A stretch of 64,000 nucleotides of DNA from the NCBI GenBank assembly GCA_035556735.1, contig DATMFF010000006.1:186001-250000 (forward strand), written 5' to 3'. The translations under genes were made by a program, and so were the position numbers. The stretch comes from CANJBX01 sp035556735. Its GTDB lineage: Bacteria > Pseudomonadota > Alphaproteobacteria > Rhizobiales > Xanthobacteraceae. Of this stretch, positions 27,321-36,744 are shown one piece after another. Under the pieces are notes generated by a model that was not told where the DNA came from, searched no databases, and worked only from the letters and a program-made list of their open reading frames with translations. Within the stretch, counting starts at the first letter, position 1; every line of letters starts with the position of its first letter.

Positions 27321-29813
27321 ATGTCCGTCCTCTGTTCGCGATTCTCATCCTCATCACTGCTGCTGACGCTCGCGCTCGCTGTGCCTGCGTTCGCGCCCGT
27401 GCTCGTCCCTGAGCCGGCGCAGGCGCAGGCTCCGCCTCAGTATCTGGATTTCAGGACGCAGCTCCGTCCGCCGCGCCCGAACAGTTCGTCCGGCATCGTC
27501 GGCCAGATGGGTCCGAGGGCCGCAACGCGCGATTCCCGCATGCTCGTCCAGGCGGACGAGATGAGCTACGACTACAACAACCACACGGTGTCGGCGATCG
27601 GCAACGTGCAGATCTACTATGGCGGCGCGACGCTCGAGGCGAACAAGGTCATCTATGACCAGAAGTCCAAGCGCCTGCGCGCCGAAGGCAACGCGCGCCT
27701 CACCGAGTCCGACGGCAAGGTGAGCTATGGCGAGATCATCGACCTGACCGACGATTTCCGCGACGGCTTCGTCGACTCGCTGCGCATCGACACACCGGAC
27801 CAGACGCGCATGGCGGCTGCACGCGCCGACCGCAGCTCCGGCAACTTCACCATCCTGCAGAGCGGCGTCTACACGGCGTGCGAACCCTGCCGCGAGGACC
27901 CGCGCAAGCCGCCGCTGTGGCAGGTCAAGGCCGCCCGCATCATCCATAACCAGACCGAGAAGATGATGTACTTCGAGGACGCGAGCCTCGAATTCTTCGG
28001 CAAGCCGATCGCCTGGTTCCCCTACATGTCGGCGCCCGATCCGACGGTGAAGCGCAAGACCGGCTTCCTGATGCCGCTGTTCTCCTCGAACAACGTCTAC
28101 GGCTTCGGGACCGAGATCCCGTATTACATCGCGCTCGCACCGGACTACGACCTCACGCTCGCTCCGCGATTCACCACCGGGCAAGGTCCGCTGATGCAGG
28201 CCGAATGGCGCCAGCGGCTCGAGAACGGCTCCTTCACGATCCGCGGCGCGGGCCTCTATCAGTTCGATCGCGACTACTTCATCCGCGACACGGGCGTGCC
28301 GACCTCCGGCTGGCGCGACTGGCGCGGCTCGATCGAATCCACCGGACGGTTCGCACTGTCGCCGCGCTGGATTTGGGGCTGGGATGCCGTCGCCGTCTCC
28401 GATCCGACCTTCTTCCAGAACTATCGCATCCGCTCGCTGCAGGCACAGAGTGGCGACCTCGTGAGCTTCGGCCTCACCGAAGGCGTGTCGCAGGTGTTCC
28501 TCGCGGGCCGCGGCGACCGCAGCTACTTCGACGTGCGCGCCATGCACTACACCGGCTTCTCCGAAGCCGACATCCAGAGCCAGTTGCCCGTCATCCATCC
28601 GGTGATGGACTACACGAAGACACTCGACACCCCGATCTTCGGCGGCGAAGTCGGTTACACCCTCAATCTCACCAGCCTGTCGCGTGGAACGGCCCAGTTC
28701 GATCCGATCAGCAAGAATGCCTACCTGAACGGCCAGTGCAGCACGATCACCGCCGACCCGGCGATGAAGACGCCGACGAACTGCCTGTTGCGCGGCACGC
28801 CAGGCGACTACTCGCGCTTTTCCGGCGAAGCCCATTGGCGCCGCCAAGTCGTCGATCCGATCGGTCAGGTTTGGACGCCATTCGTCTCTGCCCGCGCTGA
28901 CGTGGCGTCGGTGAATATCGAAAACCAGATCGGTGTCGCCAACTACCTGACGCCGGGCGACACACAGATCACGCGCGGCATGCCGACCGCGGGCGTCGAG
29001 TACCGCTATCCGTTCATCGGCGTGCAGGCGTGGGGCACGCAGACCATCGAGCCGGTCGCGCAGCTCATCGTGCGGCCGAACGAGTCGCAGATCGGCAAGC
29101 TCCCGAACGAGGATGCGCAGAGCCTCGTCTTCGACGACACCAACCTCTTCAAAGTCGACAAGTTCTCCGGTTGGGACCGGGCCGAAGGCGGCGGACGCCT
29201 CAATGCCGGCCTCCAGTACACCGCGCAGTTCAACCGCGGCGGCTTCTTCAATGCGCTCTTCGGCCAGTCCTATCACTTGTTCGGGGAGAACTCGTTTGCG
29301 ATCGGCGACATCACCAACACGGGGCTGGACAGCGGCCTCCAGACCAGCCGGTCCGACTATGTCGCCCGCGCGAGCTATCAGCCGAACAGCATCTACAGCT
29401 TCATTTCGCGATTCCGTTTCGACGAGGGCGACTTCACGCTCAAGCGCCTGGAGATCGAAGGTCGCATGACCTTCGATCGCTGGAATGCGTCCGTGCTCTA
29501 CGGCAACTACGATGCGCAGCCGTTGCTCGGCTTCCTCGAGCGTCGTGAGGGCGTCGTGGCCTACGGCGCGGTGAAGCTAACGACCAATTGGGTGGTGAAC
29601 GGCGCCGCGCGCTACGATCTGCACGCCGAGAAGGTCAGCCAGCTCCGCACCGGCATCGGTTACATCGACGACTGCTTCATGATGTCGCTCAACTACATCA
29701 CCGATTACACGTATAGTGGCAACGTCAACGCCAACCACAGTGTTATGCTACAAGTCAGCCTGCGTACGCTTGGCGGAACGAACCAGAGCGGTTCAGTGGC
29801 ACCGTCGCCCTAG
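27321..29813 (+). CDS. lptD: LPS-assembly protein LptD
   Basis: 830 residues. The signal peptide ends near residue 36 (AQAQA). An N-terminal OstA-like periplasmic domain follows (LVQADEMSYDYNNHTVSAIGNVQIYYGG, typical repeat), then an outer-membrane barrel to the C-terminus. LptD with LptE inserts LPS into the outer leaflet. The ATG touches the lptG stop with no gap, so the two are co-translated. An alternating-hydrophobic C-terminal strand is visible (VMLQVSLRTLGG). Confidence 0.95.
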   Translation: MSVLCSRFSSSSLLLTLALAVPAFAPVLVPEPAQAQAPPQYLDFRTQLRPPRPNSSSGIVGQMGPRAATRDSRMLVQADEMSYDYNNHTVSAIGNVQIYYGGATLEANKVIYDQKSKRLRAEGNARLTESDGKVSYGEIIDLTDDFRDGFVDSLRIDTPDQTRMAAARADRSSGNFTILQSGVYTACEPCREDPRKPPLWQVKAARIIHNQTEKMMYFEDASLEFFGKPIAWFPYMSAPDPTVKRKTGFLMPLFSSNNVYGFGTEIPYYIALAPDYDLTLAPRFTTGQGPLMQAEWRQRLENGSFTIRGAGLYQFDRDYFIRDTGVPTSGWRDWRGSIESTGRFALSPRWIWGWDAVAVSDPTFFQNYRIRSLQAQSGDLVSFGLTEGVSQVFLAGRGDRSYFDVRAMHYTGFSEADIQSQLPVIHPVMDYTKTLDTPIFGGEVGYTLNLTSLSRGTAQFDPISKNAYLNGQCSTITADPAMKTPTNCLLRGTPGDYSRFSGEAHWRRQVVDPIGQVWTPFVSARADVASVNIENQIGVANYLTPGDTQITRGMPTAGVEYRYPFIGVQAWGTQTIEPVAQLIVRPNESQIGKLPNEDAQSLVFDDTNLFKVDKFSGWDRAEGGGRLNAGLQYTAQFNRGGFFNALFGQSYHLFGENSFAIGDITNTGLDSGLQTSRSDYVARASYQPNSIYSFISRFRFDEGDFTLKRLEIEGRMTFDRWNASVLYGNYDAQPLLGFLERREGVVAYGAVKLTTNWVVNGAARYDLHAEKVSQLRTGIGYIDDCFMMSLNYITDYTYSGNVNANHSVMLQVSLRTLGGTNQSGSVAPSP

Positions 29814-29847
29814 CGGCACCCGCCGCCGTCCCGTTCAGCGGGGCGGC

Positions 29848-30849
29848 ATGGACACACGCATGAACCAGGTAGACGTGAGGAAGATGCCGGCCATCCATTT
29901 TCCAAAGCTGTTCGCCCGCCTCCCCGCCGCACTCGTCGCCGTGATGCTGGCGTGCCCACCCGCGCATGCCCAGGTCGTGGTCACCGTCAACGGCGATCCG
30001 ATTACGAGCTACGACGTCGAACAGCGCAGCAAGTTGATACAGCTCACCACCCGCAAGGCGCCCTCGCGTCGCGACGTCGTGGACGACCTGATCAACGACA
30101 AGCTCAAGATCCACATCGCAAAGCGCTACAGGCTCGAGATCGACGATGACGACGTCAACAAGGCTTTCAACGAGATGGCGCATCGCATGCGCCTGGATGG
30201 TGAAGGCCTCGTGAAGGTGCTCGCGCAGCAGGGTGTCGCCGCCTACACGCTCAAGGACCGTATTCGCTCTGAGATGGTCTGGCAGCAGATCGTGCGCGGC
30301 AAATTCTCTCCAAGCCTGCAGCAGAATGAGAAAGAGGTCGCGCTCGCGCTCGAGACCAGGGGCAAGGACGACAAGACCGAGGTCACATACGACTACACGC
30401 TGCGTCCGATCCTGTTCGTGGTGCCGCGCAATTCCCCCGCCGGAGCGTTCGAGGCGCGCAAACGCGACGCGGAAACCCTCAGAGAGCGCTTTGCCGACTG
30501 CGACAGCGGCGTCCCCCTGGCCCGCAGGATGCGCGACGTCGCCGTCCGCGAGCCGATCCGCAAGTCCTCGGCTGACCTCGCGCCGGCCTTGCGCGAGATC
30601 CTCGACAAAACCCCGGTCGGCAAACTGACCGCGCCCGAAGTGACGCAGCAAGGCGTCGAAGTCTTCGCGCTTTGCTCGAAGCGGGAGGCCAGGGGCGATT
30701 CAATCGCGAAGCGACAGGTGCAGAACGAGCTCTTCTCCGAGAAGTTCAAGGCGGCTGCGGAGAAGTACCTCAAGGACCTTCGCAGGCAAGCGATGATCGA
30801 ATTCAAGGACGGGAGCGATGCCAAAGCCGTTGGCGGTAACACTCGGTGA
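29848..30849 (+). CDS. surA: Periplasmic chaperone SurA-like peptidylprolyl isomerase
   Basis: 333 residues from the ATG at 29848; two later ATGs (29860 and 29884) are also plausible, the last lying directly before the signal peptide. A signal sequence ends in PPAHAQ. QVVVTVNGDPITSYDVEQRSKL is the SurA N-domain opening. The parvulin part (about residues 205-315, TLRPILFVVPRN) looks shortened, as in other rhizobial SurA. SurA escorts outer-membrane proteins such as LptD. Its 3' end overlaps pdxA by 32 bases. Confidence 0.88.
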   Translation: MDTRMNQVDVRKMPAIHFPKLFARLPAALVAVMLACPPAHAQVVVTVNGDPITSYDVEQRSKLIQLTTRKAPSRRDVVDDLINDKLKIHIAKRYRLEIDDDDVNKAFNEMAHRMRLDGEGLVKVLAQQGVAAYTLKDRIRSEMVWQQIVRGKFSPSLQQNEKEVALALETRGKDDKTEVTYDYTLRPILFVVPRNSPAGAFEARKRDAETLRERFADCDSGVPLARRMRDVAVREPIRKSSADLAPALREILDKTPVGKLTAPEVTQQGVEVFALCSKREARGDSIAKRQVQNELFSEKFKAAAEKYLKDLRRQAMIEFKDGSDAKAVGGNTR

Positions 30850-31843
30850 ACCCGCCGGCATCGGACCCGACCTCGTCATTGCGGTCTGGCTCAAGAGATC
30901 CGAACTTGGCCTGGCACCGTTCTATCTGATTGGCGATCCGCGCTTCATGACGCGGCGTGCAAAGGCGCTCGGCATCGATCTGCCGGTCGCCGAGGTCATG
31001 CCCGATGCGGCCGCGGAGGCGTTCGTCCGTGCCTTGCCCGTGGTAGATGTCGGCCTCCCCGCCACCGCTCCCGCCGGACATCCGGACGAGAGCAGTGCCC
31101 CCTTGGCGATCGCCGCCATCCGCCGCGCGGTGTCCGACGTGCTGGCGGGTAAGGCCCGCGCGGTCGTCACCAACCCGATTGCCAAGAACGTGCTTTACCG
31201 GTCCGGCTTCGCCGAACCCGGCCATACCGAGTTTCTCGCCCGCCTCGCCTCTGAGCACGTTGGCCGCACCATTCAGCCCGTGATGATGCTCTGGGCGCCC
31301 GAACTCGCCGTCGTGCCCGTGACGATCCATCTGCCTCTGACGCAGGTACCGGCGGTGCTCAGCACGGACTTGATCGTCTCAACCGGCCGCATCGTCGCGC
31401 GCGATCTTAGGGAGCGCTTTCGGGTCACACAGCCGCGGCTCGCAATCGCCGGCCTCAATCCGCACGCCGGTGAAAACGGTGCGATGGGGAGCGAAGACCG
31501 CGACATCGTCGCACCCGCGGTGCGCCAGCTCATCTCGGACGGTATCGACGCGCGTGGCCCGCTGCCGGCCGACACGATGTTCCACGCCGGCGCGCGGGCG
31601 AACTATGACGCAGCGCTCTGCATGTATCACGACCAGGCGCTGATCCCGATCAAGACACTGGCCTTCGATCATGCGGTGAACGTTACGCTGGGTCTGCCCT
31701 TCGTACGCACCTCGCCCGACCACGGGACCGCCTTCGACATCGCGGGGACCGGCCGCGCCGATCCCTCGAGTCTGATCGCGGCGCTCAAGCTCGCCTCGCG
31801 GCTGGCGATGCAGGAGAGCCCTGCTGGCGCCGCAGCGCCATGA
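30818..31843 (+). CDS. pdxA: 4-hydroxythreonine-4-phosphate dehydrogenase
   Basis: 341 residues. PdxA oxidises 4-phosphohydroxy-L-threonine in the deoxyxylulose-phosphate-dependent pyridoxal phosphate pathway. Landmarks: VTLGEPAGIGPDL at the start, GHTEFLA and MYHDQ, whose histidines bind the divalent metal, and VNVTLGLPFVRTSPDHGTAFDIAG. It begins inside surA and ends in an ATGA overlap with rsmA, the standard order. Confidence 0.97.
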   Translation: MPKPLAVTLGEPAGIGPDLVIAVWLKRSELGLAPFYLIGDPRFMTRRAKALGIDLPVAEVMPDAAAEAFVRALPVVDVGLPATAPAGHPDESSAPLAIAAIRRAVSDVLAGKARAVVTNPIAKNVLYRSGFAEPGHTEFLARLASEHVGRTIQPVMMLWAPELAVVPVTIHLPLTQVPAVLSTDLIVSTGRIVARDLRERFRVTQPRLAIAGLNPHAGENGAMGSEDRDIVAPAVRQLISDGIDARGPLPADTMFHAGARANYDAALCMYHDQALIPIKTLAFDHAVNVTLGLPFVRTSPDHGTAFDIAGTGRADPSSLIAALKLASRLAMQESPAGAAAP

Positions 31844-32697
31844 GCGCCGTCGACGACCTCCCTCCGCTGCGGGACGTGATCCGGCGCCACGGCCTCACCG
31901 CCAGGAAATCGCTCGGCCAGAATTTCCTGCTCGACCTCAATCTCACCGGCCGCATCGCTCGCGCCGCCGGCCCGCTCGAGGCCGTGACCGTCGTCGAAAT
32001 CGGACCCGGGCCGGGCGGGCTCACACGCGCCCTTCTCGCCCACGGCGCGCGCCGCGTGATCGCGATCGAGCGCGATGCGCGGGCGGTGGCCGCGCTCGCC
32101 GAGATCGGCGAACGCTATCCCGGTCGGCTGCAGATCATCGAAGCCGACGCACTGGAATTCGATCCGCGGCCGCATCTCGACGGCCCCGCCCGCATCGTCG
32201 CCAACCTGCCCTATAACATCGCCACGGCGTTGCTGACGGGCTGGCTGTCGGCCACACCCTGGCCGCCGTGGTACGATTCACTCGTGTTGATGTTCCAGCG
32301 CGAGGTCGCCGAGCGCATCGTCGCCTCGCCAAATACCAAGGCCTATGGACGGCTGTCGGTGCTGGCCAACTGGCGCTGCGAAACCAGGATTCTGTTCGAT
32401 ATCGCGCCGTCCGCGTTCGTTCCGCCGCCCAAGGTCACGTCCTCGCTCGTGCGCCTCGTGCCGCGGGGCCAGCCGCTGCCTTGCGAACTTCCGGCGCTGG
32501 AGCGCGTCACTGCCGCGGCCTTCGGCCAACGCCGCAAGATGCTTCGCCAGAGCCTGCGCGCGCTCGGCAAGGACCCGGCCGCACTATTGTCCGCGGCCGG
32601 GATTGATCCCACGAACCGGGCCGAAGACGTTCCCGTCGAGGGTTTTGCCGCCCTGGCGCGTGCGTTCGCCGCGAGCGGCCCGGGCGGCTCACCCTGA
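31840..32697 (+). CDS. rsmA: 16S rRNA (adenine(1518)-N(6)/adenine(1519)-N(6)) dimethyltransferase
   Basis: 285 residues. RsmA (KsgA) dimethylates the two adjacent adenines near the 3' end of 16S rRNA. AdoMet-binding VVEIGPGPGGLTRALL near residue 50 and the catalytic NLPYNIATALL near residue 124 are visible. The C-terminal helical domain ends FAALARAFAAS. The ATG overlaps the pdxA stop by 4 bases. It closes the lpt-surA-pdxA operon. Confidence 0.97.
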   Translation: MSAVDDLPPLRDVIRRHGLTARKSLGQNFLLDLNLTGRIARAAGPLEAVTVVEIGPGPGGLTRALLAHGARRVIAIERDARAVAALAEIGERYPGRLQIIEADALEFDPRPHLDGPARIVANLPYNIATALLTGWLSATPWPPWYDSLVLMFQREVAERIVASPNTKAYGRLSVLANWRCETRILFDIAPSAFVPPPKVTSSLVRLVPRGQPLPCELPALERVTAAAFGQRRKMLRQSLRALGKDPAALLSAAGIDPTNRAEDVPVEGFAALARAFAASGPGGSP

Positions 32698-32789
32698 GGT
32701 CATGATCCGAATAACCCGCGGGTGCGCCCGCCATGCCGACACGCGTGCCGCCCGCGCGCTAGATAAGCCGAATGGATTTGGGAGAGGTC

Positions 32790-33623
32790 ATGGACAGGGA
32801 GATTGCGCGCGTTCACGGCGTCATCCGCCGCGGCCCCTCCGAGCAGGTGCACGACAAGCAACTCGTGTTTCCGCCCGACGGTTACGGCTCGACCACGCCC
32901 TTCCTGATGCTGTCGGAAGACTGGTTCGCAGCGCCGCGCGGTTTCGAGACACACCCCCACCGCGGCATGCAGACGGTCACGTTCGTCCTCGAGGGCGCGC
33001 TCGAGCACCGCGACCACACCGGCGGGCATGGCGTCCTGCACGCAGGCGACGTGCAGTGGATGACGGCGGGCCGCGGCGTCATGCACAGCGAGATGCCGTA
33101 TCGCAACGAGATGGCGCATACCCTGCAGCTTTGGCTCAACCTGCCCGCCAGGCTGAAGATGACCAGGGCGCGCTATGTCAACCAGCGCGCCGCCGACGTC
33201 CCCGTGCGGCGCATCGACGGCACCGAGGTCCGCCTCTATGCGGGCCGCTCCTGCGACGTGGCGCAGCCGCACGGCAGCGACTGGCCGATGATGCTCGTCG
33301 ACATCCGCATCGAAGCGGGCAAGAGCTTCACGCAAGAGCTACCGGCGGATCACCGCGGCTTCATCTATGTGCTCGCGGGCACGGGCCGGTTCGGCGGCAA
33401 GCAAGTCCCTGTCGCCACGACGCAGGTTGCCTGGCTCGATCCTTCACCGGGCGACGGCACCGACACGGTGACCATTTCCGCCGAGGCGCCGCTGCGCGCG
33501 CTGCTGTTCGCAAGCCCGCCGATCAACGAGCCGGTGGCGTTCGGGGGCCCGTTCGTGATGAACACCGAGGCCGAGGTCCGCCAAGCCTTCATGGATTTCC
33601 GCAGCGGCAGCTTTCTCGGCTGA
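32790..33623 (+). CDS. Pirin family protein
   Basis: 277 residues from the ATG at 32790, which follows GGGAGAGG. An ATG six codons upstream (32772) lacks such a site. A bicupin fold: the N-terminal cupin carries the metal-binding HPHRGMQTVTFVLEGALEH (histidines of the Fe site) and the GGHGVLHAGDVQWMTAGRGVMHSE stretch. Some pirins are quercetinases or redox sensors; the role here is not known. It is convergent with gmk, with 15 bases between stops. Confidence 0.93.
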   Translation: MDREIARVHGVIRRGPSEQVHDKQLVFPPDGYGSTTPFLMLSEDWFAAPRGFETHPHRGMQTVTFVLEGALEHRDHTGGHGVLHAGDVQWMTAGRGVMHSEMPYRNEMAHTLQLWLNLPARLKMTRARYVNQRAADVPVRRIDGTEVRLYAGRSCDVAQPHGSDWPMMLVDIRIEAGKSFTQELPADHRGFIYVLAGTGRFGGKQVPVATTQVAWLDPSPGDGTDTVTISAEAPLRALLFASPPINEPVAFGGPFVMNTEAEVRQAFMDFRSGSFLG

Positions 33624-33638
33624 CCGCCGGAACCAACT

Positions 33639-34274
33639 CTATAGCTGCGACTGCAGCCCGCGCACGAACTCGGTCAGGCCGATCTGACGTTCGCGCCGCA
33701 GCCTTTCCGCAGCGAGAATCGCACGCACCTGCGCCGCGCTCTGCTCGATGTCTTCGTTGATGACCACGTAGTCGTACTCGGCCCAGTGACTCATCTCGTC
33801 GCCGGCCTTGGCCATGCGCGCACGAATTACCGGATCGGGATCCTGCGCGCGGCTGCGCAGCCTGCGCTCCAGCTCCGGGATGGAGGGTGGCAGCACGAAT
33901 ACGCTCACGAGATCGTCGCGCGCCTTCTCGCGCAGTTGCTGCGTGCCCTGCCAATCGAGATCGAACAGCATGTCGCGCCCCGCCTCGAGGGCCGCCTCCA
34001 CGGGCGCGCGCGGGGTGCCGTAGCTGTTGCCGAACACGGTCGCCCATTCGAGCAGCTCGCTCTGCCGCACCATCTCCTCGAAGCGCCGCTTGTCGATGAA
34101 ATGATAGTGCTGGCCGTCGATCTCGCCCGGCCGCTGCGGCCGGGTCGTCACCGATACCGACAGTTCCGCCTGCTTCTCGGCCAACAGGCGGCGCGACAGC
34201 GTCGTCTTGCCGGCGCCGGACGGCGAGGACAACACGAGCATCAATCCGCGGCGTGCGACGCCTTCATGCGCCAT
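33639..34274 (-). CDS. gmk: Guanylate kinase
   Basis: 211 residues. It phosphorylates GMP to GDP with ATP. P-loop SPSGAGKT (17-24), SVSVTTRPQRPGEIDGQHYHFI (GMP-binding) and DLDWQGTQQLR are visible. It lies 3 bases downstream of the yicC stop on the same strand and ends the fabD-to-gmk run. Confidence 0.96.
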   Translation of the reverse strand: MAHEGVARRGLMLVLSSPSGAGKTTLSRRLLAEKQAELSVSVTTRPQRPGEIDGQHYHFIDKRRFEEMVRQSELLEWATVFGNSYGTPRAPVEAALEAGRDMLFDLDWQGTQQLREKARDDLVSVFVLPPSIPELERRLRSRAQDPDPVIRARMAKAGDEMSHWAEYDYVVINEDIEQSAAQVRAILAAERLRRERQIGLTEFVRGLQSQL

Positions 34275-34277
34275 CGC

Positions 34278-35162
34278 TCACTCCAGATTCTGGACCTGTT
34301 CGCGGAACTGCTCGACCACCGACTTCAGTTCCAACCCGACCGTGGTGAGCTCGACATCGTTCGACTTCGCGCAGAGCGTATTGGACTCGCGGTTGAGTTC
34401 CTGCGACAGGAAATCGAGCCGCCTGCCCACCGGCCCGCCGGCATCCAGCAAGCTGCGCGCCTGCGCGACATGCGCCGCCAGTCGATCGAGCTCTTCGCGC
34501 ACGTCCGCCTTGGCCGCCATCAGGATCGCTTCCTGGTGCAGGCGGTCCTCGTCGAAACGGCCGAGTTCCATCAGGGCGGCGATTTGCTCGGCGAGCCGCT
34601 TGCGGATCGCCTCGGGCTTTCGCCCGGGCGCGGCGTCGGCCCGCGCGGTCAGCGCGGCGATCTCGTTGAGCCGTTCGGCCAGGACACGTCCCAGCGCATC
34701 GCCCTCGTGCCGGCGCATGTCGGCGAGGCTCTTCACCGCCGCGCCGAAGCCGGCTGTCACCGCCGTCTCCGCCGCGCGGCGTTCGTCGGCGTTCTCCTGC
34801 GCATCAACCACGTCGATCACGCCGCGCACCGCCAGGATGCCGTCGAGCCGCGCCGGCTCTGCCTTGATGCGCGTGCCAAGCGTCTGCAGCGTGGCAACCA
34901 CCGCATCGAGCACCGACTCATTGACGCGCACCGTGGGCGCCACGCCCTGACGTTCGACCGTCAGTGCGGCCTGCAAGGTCCCGCGCGTGAACGCTTCCGC
35001 CGCCCGCGCGCGCACGAGCGGATCGACCGCGTCCCAGCCGGGCGGCAGCCGCAGCCGCAGGTCGTAGCCCTTTGCGTTGACGGATTTGATCTCCCAGGCC
35101 CAGGCATAGGTGCCCGACACGCCCTGGCTGCGGGCAAACCCGGTCATGCTGGACAAGGCCAT
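34278..35162 (-). CDS. yicC: YicC family endoribonuclease-like protein
   Basis: 294 residues. MALSSMTGFARSQG at the start and the C-terminal RRLDFLSQELNRESNTLCAKSND are the two conserved YicC blocks. E. coli YicC is a ribonuclease involved in small-RNA turnover. It follows mltG with 98 bases between and is followed by gmk. Confidence 0.93.
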   Translation of the reverse strand: MALSSMTGFARSQGVSGTYAWAWEIKSVNAKGYDLRLRLPPGWDAVDPLVRARAAEAFTRGTLQAALTVERQGVAPTVRVNESVLDAVVATLQTLGTRIKAEPARLDGILAVRGVIDVVDAQENADERRAAETAVTAGFGAAVKSLADMRRHEGDALGRVLAERLNEIAALTARADAAPGRKPEAIRKRLAEQIAALMELGRFDEDRLHQEAILMAAKADVREELDRLAAHVAQARSLLDAGGPVGRRLDFLSQELNRESNTLCAKSNDVELTTVGLELKSVVEQFREQVQNLE

Positions 35163-35260
35163 CGGCGGCTCGTGCGAATCCCGTTCGGAATGGTGGGCGA
35201 AACTAGCGCATCAGGAGCGGATGTGGGAACCGTTCCGCGCCGCCCCGGCCGCCCCGCGCG

Positions 35261-36631
35261 TCAATGGCGCGGCTGGTTGAGCCGCGGCATCGTCGACGTC
35301 GCCGGCTGCTGCGGAGCGGGCGCCGGGCGCGGATTTGCAGGACGGGCCGCGGCGCGCGGGCGGCCGTTCGTGGGCGCCGCCGCGGGGGCCGGCGCTTCGC
35401 TGGCCGGCGCTGGCGCCGCAGGCTCGGCCGTCGCACCGACCGAGGAGTCGTTCTGCTGCTGCTCGAGCGCGCGCAGCTTGGCGACATTGCGCTGGTGCTG
35501 GTCGAGCGTCTCCGAGAAGGCGTGGCCGCCGCTGCCGTCGGCGACGAAGAAGATCTCGCGCGTGCGCGCGGGATTGGCGGTGGCTTCGAGCGCGGCTCGC
35601 CCCGGATTGGCGATCGGCCCGGGCGGCAGCCCTTCGATGGTGTAGGTGTTGTAGGGCGTGGGCTGCGTGATCTCGCTACGCGTGATCGGGCGGCCGAGCG
35701 TGCCCTTCCCTCCGACCAGGCCATAGATGATCGTCGGGTCGGACTGCAGCTTCATGCGCTGCTTGAGCCGGTTGACGAACACGGCGGCGACGCGCGCACG
35801 CTCCTCGGGCTTGCCCGTCTCCTTCTCAACGATGGAGGCGAGCGTGAGCAGTTCCTCCGGCGACTTGAGCGGCAGGTCCGGGTTGCGGCGCTCCCAGACG
35901 TCCTGCAGCAGGCGGCGCTGAGCCTGTTGCATGCGCTGGATCACCTGCTCGCGCTGCGTCCCACGCGTGAAACGATAGGTCTCCGGCAGCAGGCTGCCTT
36001 CGCGCGGGATCTCGCGAATGTTGCCGGCGAGAATATCGATGTCGAGAAGCCGCTGCACGATCTGCTCGGAGGTGAGCCCCTCGGGGATCGTGATCGGATG
36101 CTGGACGACCTTGCCTTCGATGATGGTGTTGATCACGTCCTGCAGCGACGCGTGCCTGGCGAACAGGTATTCGCCCGACTTGAGGTCGCCGCGCGACTTC
36201 TGCACCAGCACGGCCGCGATGAAGAACCACGGCTGCTCGATAACACCTTCCCGCTCGAGCGTATCCGCAACGTCGCGCACGCCTGCGCGCGGAATGTTCA
36301 CGACCTTCTCTTGGACAAGCGGTCCGGCCGCCTGCAGTTGCCGCTTTCCGACAGCGACGGCCGCGACAGCCAGCAGTGCCGCAACGGTGATGAGCGTGAG
36401 CACCAGGCTTGCCGCGACGACCATGGGATGCTTGGCCGCAGCCGAGCGCCGCGTCGGCGGCCTGACGCGCTCCGGTTCCAAGGCGGCGCGCGGCGACTTG
36501 GCGGCGAGGCGGCGATCGAGCGAGGGATCAGGGCCAGCGCCCGTCGGGCCGCGCCTTTCCGGCTCGGGCATGCGGTCGCCCGGACGATCTACCGAAGCGC
36601 CCCGCTTCGCCTCACCTTTGCGCCACAGCAT
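35261..36631 (-). CDS. mltG: Endolytic transglycosylase MltG
   Basis: 456 residues. A disordered N-terminal cytoplasmic part (about 1-70), a membrane helix near residue 70-92, then the YceG/MltG domain with the catalytic glutamate in LTLASIVEKETGKPEERA. The last 90 residues are Ala/Pro/Arg-rich. MltG cuts nascent glycan strands at the inner membrane. The usual neighbours (fabF upstream, yicC downstream) are in place. Confidence 0.93.
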   Translation of the reverse strand: MLWRKGEAKRGASVDRPGDRMPEPERRGPTGAGPDPSLDRRLAAKSPRAALEPERVRPPTRRSAAAKHPMVVAASLVLTLITVAALLAVAAVAVGKRQLQAAGPLVQEKVVNIPRAGVRDVADTLEREGVIEQPWFFIAAVLVQKSRGDLKSGEYLFARHASLQDVINTIIEGKVVQHPITIPEGLTSEQIVQRLLDIDILAGNIREIPREGSLLPETYRFTRGTQREQVIQRMQQAQRRLLQDVWERRNPDLPLKSPEELLTLASIVEKETGKPEERARVAAVFVNRLKQRMKLQSDPTIIYGLVGGKGTLGRPITRSEITQPTPYNTYTIEGLPPGPIANPGRAALEATANPARTREIFFVADGSGGHAFSETLDQHQRNVAKLRALEQQQNDSSVGATAEPAAPAPASEAPAPAAAPTNGRPRAAARPANPRPAPAPQQPATSTMPRLNQPRH

Positions 36632-36744
36632 GCCTGCACGATACCCGTCGATTCACACCGTTCCTGGCGGGACGTTACACCAGCGGCCGCGCGCGAGGAA
36701 GTTTTCCCGATCGTGGCTAAATCGCACAGTCGGTCGCGCCGCGC

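Noticed and set aside
27354..29276. Long minus-strand open frame opposite lptD
   Set aside because: Antisense shadow of lptD with no motif.
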